Shown: positions 34,677 through 44,238, counted from the stretch's first letter. The stretch is DNA of 64,000 bases from an uncultured Prevotellaceae bacterium (GCA_945865175.1 CAMBDA010000009.1:1-64000), one strand, 5' to 3'. The notes: generated by a model from the letters alone, not told the origin. A program made the numbers and translations.

Positions 34677-35477
34677 ATGAAGATAGCAATCATAGGAGCC
34701 GGCAATATGGGTGGTGCCACAGCGCGTGGCCTGGCCCAGGGCACCAGGGTGGCCCCCGGCGATATTTGTGTGAGTAACCCTAGCCAGGGAAAACTGGAGG
34801 CACTGAAGGCCGATTTTCCGGCTATGCGCGTAACCAACGACAACCGAGAGTGTGTGCGTGGAGCCGACCTTGTGATTCTGGCCGTGAAGCCCTGGAAAAT
34901 GGAGGAAGTGATAACAGAAATTCGCGATGAGCTGGATTATGGGACGGTGAGCGTGGCCAGCATGGCCGGTGGACTGGGCACCGAAGCCGTCAGCCGTATG
35001 CTGGACAGGGGAGATGGCGCAGTGCTCCCGCCTGTGTTCTACCTTATTCCCAACACCGCCATTGCCGTACGCCAGAGCATGACCTTTATTTCGGGCGTGC
35101 GTGCCAGCCGTGAGATGGAGCAGTGGATGGTGCAGGCCTTTGGTGAACTGGGTGATGCCATGTGGGTGGAAGAACGTCTGATGGGTGCCGGTATGGCGCT
35201 GGCCAGCTGTGGCATTGCCTATGCCATGCGCTATGTGAGGGCTGCCACCGAAGGCGGAGTGGAACTGGGAATGTATGCCCGGGATGCACAGCGCATTGTG
35301 ACACAGACCCTGAAGGGTGCAGTAGCCCTCCTGCAGGCCAATCAGAGCCACCCCGAACAGGAGATTGACAAGGTAACCACCCCTGGTGGCATTACCATCC
35401 GTGGCCTCAATGCCATGGAGCAGGCTGGGTTTACAAACAGCGTGGTTCAGGGGCTCAAGGCATCAAAGACAACGTAA
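34677..35477 (+). CDS. proC: Pyrroline-5-carboxylate reductase
   Basis: A 266-residue enzyme that makes proline from P5C with NAD(P)H. The Rossmann start MKIAIIGAGNMGGATARGLA is clear, then LVILAVKPWKMEEV, the PNTAIAVRQSMTF catalytic segment and the C-terminal helical domain (VTTPGGITIRGLNAMEQAGF). The start at 34677 is taken because the sequence upstream (MAGKNCEVDKVC...) is not part of the fold. The second GH3 gene follows 19 bases downstream. Confidence 0.96.
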   Translation: MKIAIIGAGNMGGATARGLAQGTRVAPGDICVSNPSQGKLEALKADFPAMRVTNDNRECVRGADLVILAVKPWKMEEVITEIRDELDYGTVSVASMAGGLGTEAVSRMLDRGDGAVLPPVFYLIPNTAIAVRQSMTFISGVRASREMEQWMVQAFGELGDAMWVEERLMGAGMALASCGIAYAMRYVRAATEGGVELGMYARDAQRIVTQTLKGAVALLQANQSHPEQEIDKVTTPGGITIRGLNAMEQAGFTNSVVQGLKASKTT

Positions 35478-35496
35478 ATCATAACATAAAGTAAAC

Positions 35497-37734
35497 ATGA
35501 AAAAGATTCTATTTCTGGCCTTGCTGGCTTTGGTAAGCTGCAAGCAATCTTCGCAGAGCGAGATGGACCGTTTCGTGGACGACCTGATGGGCCGGATGAC
35601 CCTACAGGAGAAGCTGGGCCAGCTGAACCTATTGCCCGGAGGTGATATCAACACGGGCGCTGCCATTGAGAGCCAGGTGGGCGAGCTGGCCGCTAATGGC
35701 CAGTTGGGCGGAGTGCTTAACATCAAGGGACTGGACAAGATAAAAGCTCTTCAGGAGGTAGCTGTGGAGAAGAGCCGTCTGGGCATACCTCTCATATTCG
35801 GTCAGGACATTATCCATGGCGGTGTGACCGTATTCCCCATCCCTCTGGCGCAGGCCTGTTCATGGAACATGGAGGCTATTGAGGAGGCTGCCCGCATCGC
35901 TGCCAAGGAGGCGTCGGCCTTTGGCATCAACTGGACCTATAGCCCGATGGTGGATGTGGCTCTTGATCCTCGTTGGGGACGTATTGCCGAGGGTGGGGGA
36001 GAAGACCCCTATCTCACGGGTCTGGTGGGTCAGGCCATGATTCGTGGCTATCAGGGCGACTATGGCAAGGAGAATGTCATGGCTTGTGTAAAGCATTTTG
36101 CGCTTTATGGTGCGGCAGAGGCAGGACGCGACTACAACACGGTGGATATGAGCCGCTGGCGCATGTTCAACCAGTATCTGCCTCCTTACAAGGCCGCCAT
36201 GGAGGCCCATCCCGGTTCGGTGATGTCATCGTTCAATGTGGTGGATGGCATACCGGCCACAGCCAACCACTGGCTTATTACCGAACTTTTGCGCGAAAAA
36301 TGGGGATTCGACGGTTTCCTGGTCACCGACTATGCCAGCATCAACGAGATGAGCACCCATGGGCTGGGCGGCCAAAAGGAGTGCTCCGTGCGTGCGCTGA
36401 AGGCTGGCACCGATATGGACATGTGTTCCGAAGCCTTCATAAAACAGCTGGAGCCCTGCTTGGCCGAGGGACTGGTGACAGAGAAGGAGATTGACGAAGC
36501 CTGCCGACGTGTGCTCGAAGCCAAGTACAAGCTGGGCCTTTTTGAGGATCCGTACCGGCAGATTGATCCCAAGCGACTGGAGACCGACCTGTATACCGAT
36601 GCACATAGAAAGGCGGCCCGCAACATGGCGGCCGAGACTTTTGTGCTGCTCAAGAACGAGGGTCAGCTGTTGCCTTTGCAGAGGAAGGGCACCATTGCTC
36701 TGGTGGGTCCGCTGGCCCACGACCGTTCCAATATTCTGGGATGCTGGTCCACTGCCGACGAGCCTGCCCGCTATTCCACACTCAAGGAAGCAATGGAACG
36801 TTGTGTGGGCGACAGCGCCCGCGTGCTGTATGCCCAGGGCTCCAATTTCTGCGCTGATGCTCGTCTACAAGCTGCTTGTGCATTCAATCGCCCAGTGGAG
36901 CGCGTGGATGACAAGCAGGCTCGTGCTGAGGCGTTGCGCATTGCCGCCCAGGCCGATGTGATTGTATGTGCCATGGGCGAGATGGCCGAGCAGAGCGGAG
37001 AGAGTTCCAGCCGTGCCGACCTGAACCTGCCTGATGTGCAGATGGCCTTGCTTCAGGACCTGGTAGCTACGGGGAAACCGGTGGTGTTGCTCAATTTTGC
37101 AGGCCGTCCTACATTGATGGGTTGGGAGAAGGAGCATGTTACCGCCATCCTGAACGTATGGTTCGGAGGCTCCGAAACGGGAGATGCCATCTGCGACGTG
37201 CTTTTTGGTACCAAGAGCCCCTGCGGCCGCCTCACCGCATCCATACCCCAGAGCATGGGCCAGATACCACTCTACTATAACCGCCTCAATACCGGCCGTC
37301 CCGTGCCCGATGATGCAGATGGCTACCGTCAGTATGCCAGCAATTATCTGGAGGTGCGCAACGGCCCTCTCTATCCGTTTGGCTACGGACTCACCTATTC
37401 CACCATCTCCTATTCCGACATGAAGGTGGAGGGCAACCAGGCCTCCGTCACGGTAGCCAATACCGGCAGCCGGGATGCAGTGGAGGTGGTACAGCTCTAT
37501 ATCCACGACCTGGCTGCCCAGACCGCCCGTCCGGTGAAAGAACTGAAAGGCTTCCAGCGTGTGGCCCTGAAGGCGGGCGAGAAGCGTACGGTCGCCTTTG
37601 ACATCACGCCCCAGATGCTCTCCTACTACGATGCAGAGGGTAATGAGGTGATTGAGCCCGGCGAGTTTGACATCATGATAGGCAAGAGCAGTGCCGACTG
37701 CGATTTGCTTCACGCTCCCTATGTGCTCCAGTAA
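35497..37734 (+). CDS. bglX: GH3 beta-glucosidase lipoprotein, BglX-type
   Basis: A 745-residue protein with a short lipoprotein signal (MKKILFLALLALVSC, cysteine 15), so it is probably tethered to the periplasmic or outer membrane. BglX-like landmarks: MTLQEKLGQLNLLPGGDINTG, IPLIFGQDIIHGGVTVFPIPL, DPRWGRIAEGGGEDPYL, the nucleophile D278 in FDGFLVTDYASI, EMAEQSGESSSRADLNLP (acid/base loop) and a FnIII-like C-terminus (EGNQASVTVANTGSRDAVEVVQLYIHD). It follows proC and precedes the methyltransferase-like gene by 9 bases. Confidence 0.94.
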   Translation: MKKILFLALLALVSCKQSSQSEMDRFVDDLMGRMTLQEKLGQLNLLPGGDINTGAAIESQVGELAANGQLGGVLNIKGLDKIKALQEVAVEKSRLGIPLIFGQDIIHGGVTVFPIPLAQACSWNMEAIEEAARIAAKEASAFGINWTYSPMVDVALDPRWGRIAEGGGEDPYLTGLVGQAMIRGYQGDYGKENVMACVKHFALYGAAEAGRDYNTVDMSRWRMFNQYLPPYKAAMEAHPGSVMSSFNVVDGIPATANHWLITELLREKWGFDGFLVTDYASINEMSTHGLGGQKECSVRALKAGTDMDMCSEAFIKQLEPCLAEGLVTEKEIDEACRRVLEAKYKLGLFEDPYRQIDPKRLETDLYTDAHRKAARNMAAETFVLLKNEGQLLPLQRKGTIALVGPLAHDRSNILGCWSTADEPARYSTLKEAMERCVGDSARVLYAQGSNFCADARLQAACAFNRPVERVDDKQARAEALRIAAQADVIVCAMGEMAEQSGESSSRADLNLPDVQMALLQDLVATGKPVVLLNFAGRPTLMGWEKEHVTAILNVWFGGSETGDAICDVLFGTKSPCGRLTASIPQSMGQIPLYYNRLNTGRPVPDDADGYRQYASNYLEVRNGPLYPFGYGLTYSTISYSDMKVEGNQASVTVANTGSRDAVEVVQLYIHDLAAQTARPVKELKGFQRVALKAGEKRTVAFDITPQMLSYYDAEGNEVIEPGEFDIMIGKSSADCDLLHAPYVLQ

Positions 37735-37743
37735 ACTACGGGG

Positions 37744-38271
37744 ATGAGGCTGCTGGGCAATCCACTGGTGTGGCTGGTGCGTGTGCGTCATCGTTGCGGC
37801 TACGGTGTACATTCTCCTTTCGCTTTCCGTTTTATTACGGAGGTAATCTATGAGAACGCCCGTTTCTACCGCTATGCAACGCTCGACCGGCAGTTGAAAC
37901 CATGGCAGTGGCTGCGCAGGCGTAAGGGGCTGCATCTGTTGTTGCGGCTGGCCAACTGGCAGCAGCCTGCCAGCATGGTGGTGCGGAACTGCTCCCTCCT
38001 GGAGCCGCTCTACTTGCAGGCGGGCTGCCAGCGGGCCGTCCTGTACGACAGCTATCCTGAGGGCGGAGTAGACCTCATCTGTCTGGGTAGCCCCGACGAG
38101 GAGGCCCTTTGCCACCTTCATCCGGGTACGCTCTTGCTACTCGACCGTCTGGACCGCCACAGGGAATGGTTCGGGCGTCTGCCTTCGGTAGTGAGCTTTG
38201 ATTTGGGTGATATGGGCATTGCCTTTTTCGACCCGCAGTATTATAAACAAGCTTATATTGTCAACTTTTAA
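37744..38271 (+). CDS. Hypothetical protein, methyltransferase-like remnant
   Basis: A 175-residue protein starting RLLGNPLVWLVRVRHRCGYGVHSPFAFRFITEVIYE. The YGVHSPFAF...ITEV segment is, in my recollection, the start of a Bacteroidales family of SAM-methyltransferase-like proteins of about 250 residues. Here no SAM-binding GxGxG motif is visible and the length is short. The end (SFDLGDMGIAFFDPQYYKQAYIVNF) resembles the usual family C-terminus, so it may be an internally reduced member. It lies just before the cobalamin adenosyltransferase gene, a common neighbour. Confidence 0.6.
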   Translation: MRLLGNPLVWLVRVRHRCGYGVHSPFAFRFITEVIYENARFYRYATLDRQLKPWQWLRRRKGLHLLLRLANWQQPASMVVRNCSLLEPLYLQAGCQRAVLYDSYPEGGVDLICLGSPDEEALCHLHPGTLLLLDRLDRHREWFGRLPSVVSFDLGDMGIAFFDPQYYKQAYIVNF

Positions 38272-38294
38272 AACGATAATTAAACAGAACTGTT

Positions 38295-38858
38295 ATGGCA
38301 AAGAAATGTCCGGTATATACCCGCACAGGTGACAGTGGCACCACCAGTTTGGCCAGTGGTGAGCGCGTATCAAAGAACTGTACCAAACTGGAGGCTTATG
38401 GAACGGTGGATGAACTGAACAGCCACCTGGGCCTGCTGCTCACCTATGTAGATACGCCCGAGGACCGCAGCCAGCTCCTCCGCAACCAGCATCTGTTGTT
38501 TGCTGTGGGAGCCAGCCTGGCTACATCTCCTTCCAACGGTCAGGCACCTCCTTGCATGCTCCTTCCCTCCCACGTTGCCAGCCTGGAGGAGGCGATTGAT
38601 AGGGCCGCCGACGGACTCCCCAGCTGGCGTGGCTTCACGCTTCCTGGAGGTTGCCGTGCCGCAGCTGTGGCTGATGTGTGTCGTGTGGTGTGCCGCCGTG
38701 CAGAACGTCAGGTGTATGCCCTTTCAGAGATAGAGCCTGTGTCCCCGGAAATTCCTGTCTTCCTCAACCGTTTGAGCGACTATCTCTATGTTTTGTCCCG
38801 CCGATTGAACAATTTGGCTGGCATGGAGGAAAATTTGTGGACAAAAGTTAGTGAATAA
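38295..38858 (+). CDS. Cob(I)yrinic acid a,c-diamide adenosyltransferase (PduO-type)
   Basis: A 187-residue five-helix-bundle enzyme that transfers adenosine from ATP to cobalamin. The ATP-binding motif is YTRTGDSGTTSLASGERVSK, followed by EAYGTVDELNSHLGLL, CRAAAVADVCRVVCRRAERQVYAL (the RxxxRRAER signature) and FLNRLSDYLYVLSRRLN. Full length. Adenosylcobalamin feeds methylmalonyl-CoA mutase, whose MeaB chaperone gene is at 12.9-14.0 kb. Confidence 0.95.
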   Translation: MAKKCPVYTRTGDSGTTSLASGERVSKNCTKLEAYGTVDELNSHLGLLLTYVDTPEDRSQLLRNQHLLFAVGASLATSPSNGQAPPCMLLPSHVASLEEAIDRAADGLPSWRGFTLPGGCRAAAVADVCRVVCRRAERQVYALSEIEPVSPEIPVFLNRLSDYLYVLSRRLNNLAGMEENLWTKVSE

Positions 38859-38871
38859 AGAAAAGAAATTG

Positions 38872-38879
38872 TATCTTTG
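38872..38879 (+). promoter_or_regulatory. Putative -7 element (TATCTTTG) before the DUF2795 and T9SS genes
   Basis: TATCTTTG followed by CGC on the plus strand, 56 bases before the DUF2795 start. No equally good element is seen just before porP, so it may also serve the por operon. Confidence 0.6.
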
Positions 38880-38934
38880 CGCTCCAAAATGTGGAAAAAC
38901 GTAATGATTCATTAAAAAACAAATACCTACCACT

Positions 38935-39156
38935 ATGTATTGGACTTTGGAATTGGCTTCAAAATTGGAAGATGCGCCTTGGCCCGCCACCAAGGAGGAA
39001 CTCATTGACTATGCCACACGCAGTGGAGCACCCATGGAGGTGATAGAGAATCTGGAAGAGATAGAGGACGAAGGCGAGGTGTATGAGACCATTGAGGACC
39101 TCTGGCCCGACTATCCCACCAAGGAGGACTTCCTTTTCAACGAGGACGAGTACTAG
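38935..39156 (+). CDS. DUF2795 small acidic protein
   Basis: A 73-residue protein (MYWTLELASKLEDAPWPATK, then ELIDYATRSGAPMEVIENLEEI and EDLWPDYPTKEDFLFNEDEY). The LEDAPWPATKEELIDYA stretch is the DUF2795 pattern. It is strongly acidic, has no signal peptide and no known function. It is the first gene of the transcript leading to the T9SS genes. Confidence 0.82.
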   Translation: MYWTLELASKLEDAPWPATKEELIDYATRSGAPMEVIENLEEIEDEGEVYETIEDLWPDYPTKEDFLFNEDEY

Positions 39157-39167
39157 CAATCCATTCA

Positions 39168-39211
39168 GGGGGTGTCCTGCAGACCGGTATGCCAGTCTGA
39201 AGGACACCCCC
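39168..39211. terminator. Strong hairpin followed by an A-tract between DUF2795 and porP
   Basis: GGGGGTGTCC (39168-39177) pairs perfectly with GGACACCCCC (39202-39211), with an inner CAGAC/GTCTG stem. It is followed on the plus strand by seven A rather than T, so it is not a canonical Rho-independent terminator in either direction and may act as a partial terminator or processing site. Confidence 0.55.
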
Positions 39212-39270
39212 AAAAAAATATTCAGGGAAAAGGGCAATAAAAAGGACCGGGCCCCCGTTATATTATCAGA

Positions 39271-40212
39271 ATGAGACGACTGTATTGCGTTGGACTGTGT
39301 ATGCTTCTGGCAATGGCCTGCAGCGCACAATACGATGTGGCGTTTTCCAACTACTGGGCGCTACAGTCCTTCTACAATCCTGCAGCGACGGGGTTGGACG
39401 GCCGGCTGAACGTACAGGGAGCCTACAGCATGCAGATGGTGGGATTTGAAGATGCACCCGCCACCATGTATGCAGGAGCCGACCTGCCTGTGTTTTTCCT
39501 CAATCCCAATCATGGAATGGGAGCAGGGTTTATGAACGACAAGGCAGGCATATTCAGCACCCAGCGGTTCTATCTACAATATGCTTACCATCTGCCGCTC
39601 CTGGGTGGTCGCTTCAGCATAGGTCTTCGGCCTGTAATGCTCAGTCAGGGACTGTCGGGTGCCGACATCGACACCGAGGAGTCCAACGACCCTGCCTTCC
39701 CCACCTCTGACGTGAAGGGCACGGCTTTCGATTTGGATGCAGGCATCCGCTTCAGTTATCGCCAGACATGGTATGTGGGTCTCAGTGCCATGCACTGTCT
39801 GTCTCCCACGGTGTCATTGGGTGACGACAAGAGCTATCAGGTGGAGATGGCTCCCACCCTCTACCTGACTGGAGGCTACCGCCTGCCTCTGCGCGACCGC
39901 CATTATGCGATTGCCACGGCTGCGGCTTTCCGCACCGATATGCAGGACTGGAGGGCCGATGTGACAGCCCGCCTTCTCTATGAAGGCAGCAAACACAAGA
40001 TGTACGGAGGCCTCTCGTACAGTCCTACACGTAGCGTCACGGTGCTGCTGGGTATTGATTTTCATGGCATCAACGTGGGCTATGCCTACGAGATATATAC
40101 GGGCGGCATTGGTGCGCTCCATGGCACCCATGAGTTGGTGCTGGGGTACCAGACCGACCTCAACCTCTTCAAGAAAGGAAAGAACAAACACAAGAGTGTG
40201 AGACTATTATAA
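39271..40212 (+). CDS. porP: PorP/SprF-family type IX secretion outer-membrane protein
   Basis: A 313-residue exported barrel (signal peptide MRRLYCVGLCMLLAMACSAQ). The start of the mature protein (YDVAFSNYWALQSFYNPAATG) is the PorP/SprF signature. Alternating strands and glycines continue to a basic C-terminus (FKKGKNKHKSVRLL), which could face the periplasmic ring. PorP links the PorK-PorN ring to the outer membrane. It starts the por core operon and porK follows 10 bases downstream. Confidence 0.92.
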   Translation: MRRLYCVGLCMLLAMACSAQYDVAFSNYWALQSFYNPAATGLDGRLNVQGAYSMQMVGFEDAPATMYAGADLPVFFLNPNHGMGAGFMNDKAGIFSTQRFYLQYAYHLPLLGGRFSIGLRPVMLSQGLSGADIDTEESNDPAFPTSDVKGTAFDLDAGIRFSYRQTWYVGLSAMHCLSPTVSLGDDKSYQVEMAPTLYLTGGYRLPLRDRHYAIATAAAFRTDMQDWRADVTARLLYEGSKHKMYGGLSYSPTRSVTVLLGIDFHGINVGYAYEIYTGGIGALHGTHELVLGYQTDLNLFKKGKNKHKSVRLL

Positions 40213-40222
40213 AAAAGGAGTT

Positions 40223-41674
40223 ATGAAGATACTAAAGACCATAAAATTACTGGCACTCACAGGCCTGATGGCTGGCCTTACGGCCTGCATGGGAACCTCT
40301 TCGGCCAATGCCACTGGCGGCGAGCTGACGGGCGTGCGTGGCACGTCCTACCAGGAACCCACTCCCTACGGCATGGTGGCGGTGAGCAAGGGTTCACTCA
40401 GGGTGGGCCTGGCAGAGAACGATACCCTGTGGGGGCTGGCCTTCCCTGCCCGCGACATCAGCGTGGACGGTTTTTGGATGGACGAGCATGAGGTGAGCAA
40501 CGCCAAGTACCGTCAGTTTGTCAACTGGGTGCGTGACAGCATCATCCGCGAGCGTCTGGCCGACCCTGCCTATGGAGGAGACGAGACCTATAAGATAGAG
40601 GAAGACCGCGAGGGCAATCCTGTAACCCCCCATCTCAATTGGAGCAAACCCATCCCCTGGCGCAAAGCCAACGAGGATGAGATGCGTGCCATCGAGAGCG
40701 TTTATACCGTGCATCCTATCGACGGAACCAAGATGCTGGATGCCAGTCAGCTCAACTATCGTTATGAGATATACGACTATGCCGCTGCTGCCCAGCGCCG
40801 CTACCGTCTCAATCCTGAGGAACGCGACCTCAATACCGACCACACCGTGAACACCGACCCTGTGATGATTAGCAAGGATACGGCTTGGATTGACGATGAC
40901 GGACGTATCGTGCGTCAGACTCTCACTCGTCAGCTTAGTGGGCCTTGGGATTTTCTCAATACTTATATCGTGAACATTTACCCCGACACCACCTGCTGGG
41001 TGAACGATTTCCCCAATGCCGACAACGAACGTTACATGAAACTCTATTTCAGTAATCCTGCTTATGACGACTATCCTGTGGTAGGCGTCACCTGGGAACA
41101 GGCCAATGCCTTCTGCGCCTGGCGTACCGATTATCTGATGAAGGGCCTTGGTGGCTATGCACGCCAGATACAGCGTTACCGCCTGCCTACCGAAATTGAA
41201 TGGGAATATGCAGCTCGTGGAAAGGAGGGTAATCCCTTCCCTTGGGAGACCACCGAGGTGAAGAGTGACAAGGGGTGCTTCTATGCCAATTTCAAGCCCG
41301 ACCGTGGCAACTACACCAAGGACGGCAGTCTTATCACCAGTCGGTGTGGCATCTTCAGTGCCAATAGCAACGGCCTCTATGACATGGCCGGCAATGTGGC
41401 CGAATGGACCAGTACCGTGTATGTGGAATCGGGCGTGGAAAGCATGAGCGACATGAATCCTGAGCTCCGCTACAATGCAGCCAAGGAGGATCCTTACCGA
41501 CTCAAGCGCAAGAGTGTGAGGGGAGGCAGCTGGAAAGACCCCGAAAGCCTTATCCGCAGCGCGTGGCGCAGCTATGAGTACCAGAACCAGCCCCGCTGCT
41601 ATGTGGGCTTCCGCTGTGTGCGCACAATGATAAGCGACACCCGCGGCGCTGCATCCAAGGGCAGGAAGAAATAG
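40223..41674 (+). CDS. porK: T9SS ring lipoprotein PorK/GldK (formylglycine-generating enzyme-like fold)
   Basis: A 483-residue lipoprotein (signal ending LTAC, cysteine about 22) with an FGE-sulfatase-type domain: GFWMDEHEVSNAKYRQFVNWV, GVTWEQANAFCAWR, RLPTEIEWEYAARGKEGNPFPW, NSNGLYDMAGNVAEWTST and VRGGSWKDPESLIRSAWR. In PorK the catalytic role of that fold is lost; with PorN it builds the periplasmic ring under the outer membrane. The order P-K-L-M-N is intact. Confidence 0.96.
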   Translation: MKILKTIKLLALTGLMAGLTACMGTSSANATGGELTGVRGTSYQEPTPYGMVAVSKGSLRVGLAENDTLWGLAFPARDISVDGFWMDEHEVSNAKYRQFVNWVRDSIIRERLADPAYGGDETYKIEEDREGNPVTPHLNWSKPIPWRKANEDEMRAIESVYTVHPIDGTKMLDASQLNYRYEIYDYAAAAQRRYRLNPEERDLNTDHTVNTDPVMISKDTAWIDDDGRIVRQTLTRQLSGPWDFLNTYIVNIYPDTTCWVNDFPNADNERYMKLYFSNPAYDDYPVVGVTWEQANAFCAWRTDYLMKGLGGYARQIQRYRLPTEIEWEYAARGKEGNPFPWETTEVKSDKGCFYANFKPDRGNYTKDGSLITSRCGIFSANSNGLYDMAGNVAEWTSTVYVESGVESMSDMNPELRYNAAKEDPYRLKRKSVRGGSWKDPESLIRSAWRSYEYQNQPRCYVGFRCVRTMISDTRGAASKGRKK

Positions 41675-41732
41675 TCTATAAAGAACATATATATATCAAC
41701 CATACATCAAATACAGAAAGGAAGGAATCACA

Positions 41733-42587
41733 ATGAACCCTATAGCCAAACTACAGAAATGGATGGATTCGCCCTCGGGCCAGGTATTCATGAACTATGC
41801 CTACAGTTGGGGCGCGGCCGTCGTCGTCCTGGGCACCCTGTTCAAACTCACTCATATCCCGGGAGCCAATCTCATGATGTTTATCGGTATGGGTACCGAG
41901 GTGTTTGTGTTTATCATCTCAGGATTTGAGAAGACCTACGAGAAATATGCCCAGCCCGAGGGCGAAGTCTCTCCTCAGCAGCCTAGAATAGTGGTGGCTG
42001 GAGGTGTACCTGCTGCCGAGGGCGAGGATGTGCCCGAGACCATTGTGCTGGGTGCTGCCGTGGCTGCATCTGCAGGAGGCAGTGCGTCTGTGTCCGCAGG
42101 TGCCGTGGCTCCTGAGGCTTTGGCCGCAGGCACGGGACTGAGTGCAGCCGCTGCCAATCTGGCGGCCGCAGGCCAGGCTGCTGCCGAGGCCCAGCTTGCA
42201 TTGAGCCAGCTCAAGGGAGGGCAGGGTGTCAACCCTGACAGCATACGTGCCACAGACCCCGCCGATATAGAGGAGGCCGTCACTAGCTATGCAGAGGAAC
42301 TGAAGGCCCTCACCGAGGTGCTGGGCCGCGTGCGGGAGCAGGCAGCTCGTATGAGTACCGACAGCGAGGAAATGGAGAACCTCAACCGTACGCTCACGGG
42401 CATCGCCACTGTCTACGAATTGCAGTTGCGCAACATCAGCAAGCAGGTGAGCACCATCGAACAGATTGACGAGCAGACGCGCCGCATGGCCCAGCAGATA
42501 GAGGAACTCAATAATGTGTACGCCCGAATGATACAGGCACTCACCGTGAACATGAACGTGCGCCCTGCGCAGAACCAGCAATCATAA
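41733..42587 (+). CDS. porL: T9SS motor protein PorL/GldL
   Basis: A 284-residue inner-membrane protein with two membrane helices (about 19-37 and 45-64). Charged or polar residues in or next to them (K38, H41, E56 in LGTLFKLTHIPG and GTEVFVF) match the proton path of the rotary motor. A long Ala/Glu-rich cytoplasmic segment (about 75-160) leads to a coiled coil (VTSYAEELKALTEVLGRVREQ to the end). PorL forms a pentamer around the PorM dimer and is the T9SS energiser, alongside the separate ExbB system at 4.8-7.2 kb. Confidence 0.95.
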   Translation: MNPIAKLQKWMDSPSGQVFMNYAYSWGAAVVVLGTLFKLTHIPGANLMMFIGMGTEVFVFIISGFEKTYEKYAQPEGEVSPQQPRIVVAGGVPAAEGEDVPETIVLGAAVAASAGGSASVSAGAVAPEALAAGTGLSAAAANLAAAGQAAAEAQLALSQLKGGQGVNPDSIRATDPADIEEAVTSYAEELKALTEVLGRVREQAARMSTDSEEMENLNRTLTGIATVYELQLRNISKQVSTIEQIDEQTRRMAQQIEELNNVYARMIQALTVNMNVRPAQNQQS

Positions 42588-42599
42588 ACCTCACCACCG

Positions 42600-44165
42600 A
42601 TGCCAATCAGAAAAAAACGCGTTTCCCCCCGCCAGAAGATGATCAACCTCATGTATCTGGTGCTGATGGCCATGCTGGCGCTCAATGTCTCCAGCGATGT
42701 ACTCAATGGCTTCTCGCTGGTGGAGGAAAGCCTCAACCGCACCACGGCCAATGCCACATCCACCAACCAGGGCATCTATGCTAGTCTGGAGTCTCAGATG
42801 AAGGCCAATCCGGCCAAGGTGAAGCAGTGGTACGACAAGGCACAGCATGTGCGTCGCATGAGCGATTCGCTCTATCAACTGGCCGAGGACCTCAAGGTGG
42901 CTATCGTGAAGAAGAGTGATGGCGAGGAGGGCGATGTCAACAATATCCGTAATCGCGAGGACCTGGAGGCCAGTACCCAGGTGATGCTGGCACCCCAGCG
43001 TGGCCGTGGCCGCGAGCTCTACAATGCAGTCAACAGCTACCGCGACCGCATTGTGAACATGGTCACCGACACGGCCAAACGTAGCATTATCAGCAGCAAT
43101 CTCAACACCGATGTGCCTCGCAAGGCTACTACATTGGGAAAGAACTGGGAGGAATATATGTTTGAAAATACACCTACGGCTGCAGCCGTCACGTTGCTCA
43201 CAAAACTGCAGAGCGACGTACGTTATGCCGAGGGTGAAGTGCTTCACAATCTGGTGAGCAATGTGGACGTGAAGGACATTCGCGTAAACCAGTTGCAGGC
43301 CTATGTGATACCTAGTTCGCAGACCGTGGTGCAAGGAGGACGTTTCAGTGCACAGATTATCATGGCCGCTGTGGACACCACCAGCCGTCCCGCCATCTAT
43401 GTGGGTGGTCAGCGGATAAAGGCCGACAATGGCCTCTTTGAAACTGTGTGCAGCCGCACGGGTGATTTCACCCTGCAGGGCTACATGGAGATGACCGGCA
43501 CCAACGGCGAAACTGTGCGGCGCGATTTCTCCCAGAAATATACGGTAGTGGCTCCTAGTGCCACTGTGAGTGCCGACATCATGAACGTCCTCTATGCAGG
43601 TTACGATAATCCTGTGAGCGTGAGCGTTCCCGGTGTCCCCAGCAGCCAGATATCGGCCACCATTTCGGACGGTACCCTCCAGCCTCGTGGCGATGGTCAT
43701 TTTGTGGCCCGCCCTGCTACTGTGGGCAAGGACCTGCAAATCCAGGTAATGGCCCGCAATGAAGGCCGACAGCAGGTGATGGGGACCTACACCTTCCGTG
43801 TGCGTAAGTTGCCCGATCCCACTGCCTATCTTGCAATTACGGCAGATGATGGCAATGCTGCCCGCTACAAGGGAGGCAATATCAGCAAGCAGGCCCTGAT
43901 GTCCGTGGATGGCCTTCATGCCGCCATCGACGACGGACTGCTCGATATCGAGTTCCGGGTGGGCGGCTTTGAAACGGTCTTTTACGATGCCATGGGCAAT
44001 GCCGTTTCCTACATGAGCAACGGCTCCGCCTTTTCGGACCAGCAACGCGCCCAGATACGCACCCTCAGCCGCAACAAGCGCTTTTACATCACCAACATCC
44101 ATGCCACCGGCCCCGATGGCATAGAGCGTACCCTCGACGGCGCTATGCAGGTAATCATCAATTAG
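42600..44165 (+). CDS. porM: T9SS motor protein PorM/GldM
   Basis: A 521-residue protein with one N-terminal membrane helix (about 14-32: MINLMYLVLMAMLALNVSS) and a periplasmic shaft of four domains (D1-D4). D1 is helical (SLNRTTANATSTNQGIYASLE); later domains are beta-rich (FSAQIIMAAVDTTSRPAIYVGG, VSVSVPGVPSSQISATISDG). It couples the inner-membrane PorL ring to PorK-PorN. Starts 12 bases after porL. The C-terminal DGAMQVIIN end is intact. Confidence 0.96.
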   Translation: MPIRKKRVSPRQKMINLMYLVLMAMLALNVSSDVLNGFSLVEESLNRTTANATSTNQGIYASLESQMKANPAKVKQWYDKAQHVRRMSDSLYQLAEDLKVAIVKKSDGEEGDVNNIRNREDLEASTQVMLAPQRGRGRELYNAVNSYRDRIVNMVTDTAKRSIISSNLNTDVPRKATTLGKNWEEYMFENTPTAAAVTLLTKLQSDVRYAEGEVLHNLVSNVDVKDIRVNQLQAYVIPSSQTVVQGGRFSAQIIMAAVDTTSRPAIYVGGQRIKADNGLFETVCSRTGDFTLQGYMEMTGTNGETVRRDFSQKYTVVAPSATVSADIMNVLYAGYDNPVSVSVPGVPSSQISATISDGTLQPRGDGHFVARPATVGKDLQIQVMARNEGRQQVMGTYTFRVRKLPDPTAYLAITADDGNAARYKGGNISKQALMSVDGLHAAIDDGLLDIEFRVGGFETVFYDAMGNAVSYMSNGSAFSDQQRAQIRTLSRNKRFYITNIHATGPDGIERTLDGAMQVIIN

Positions 44166-44238
44166 ATTTCCCGGAATTGCCGCCTACACTCCTAGAATAA
44201 GAAACAGTTCAAAACAAAACCATAAACCAGACAGCACA

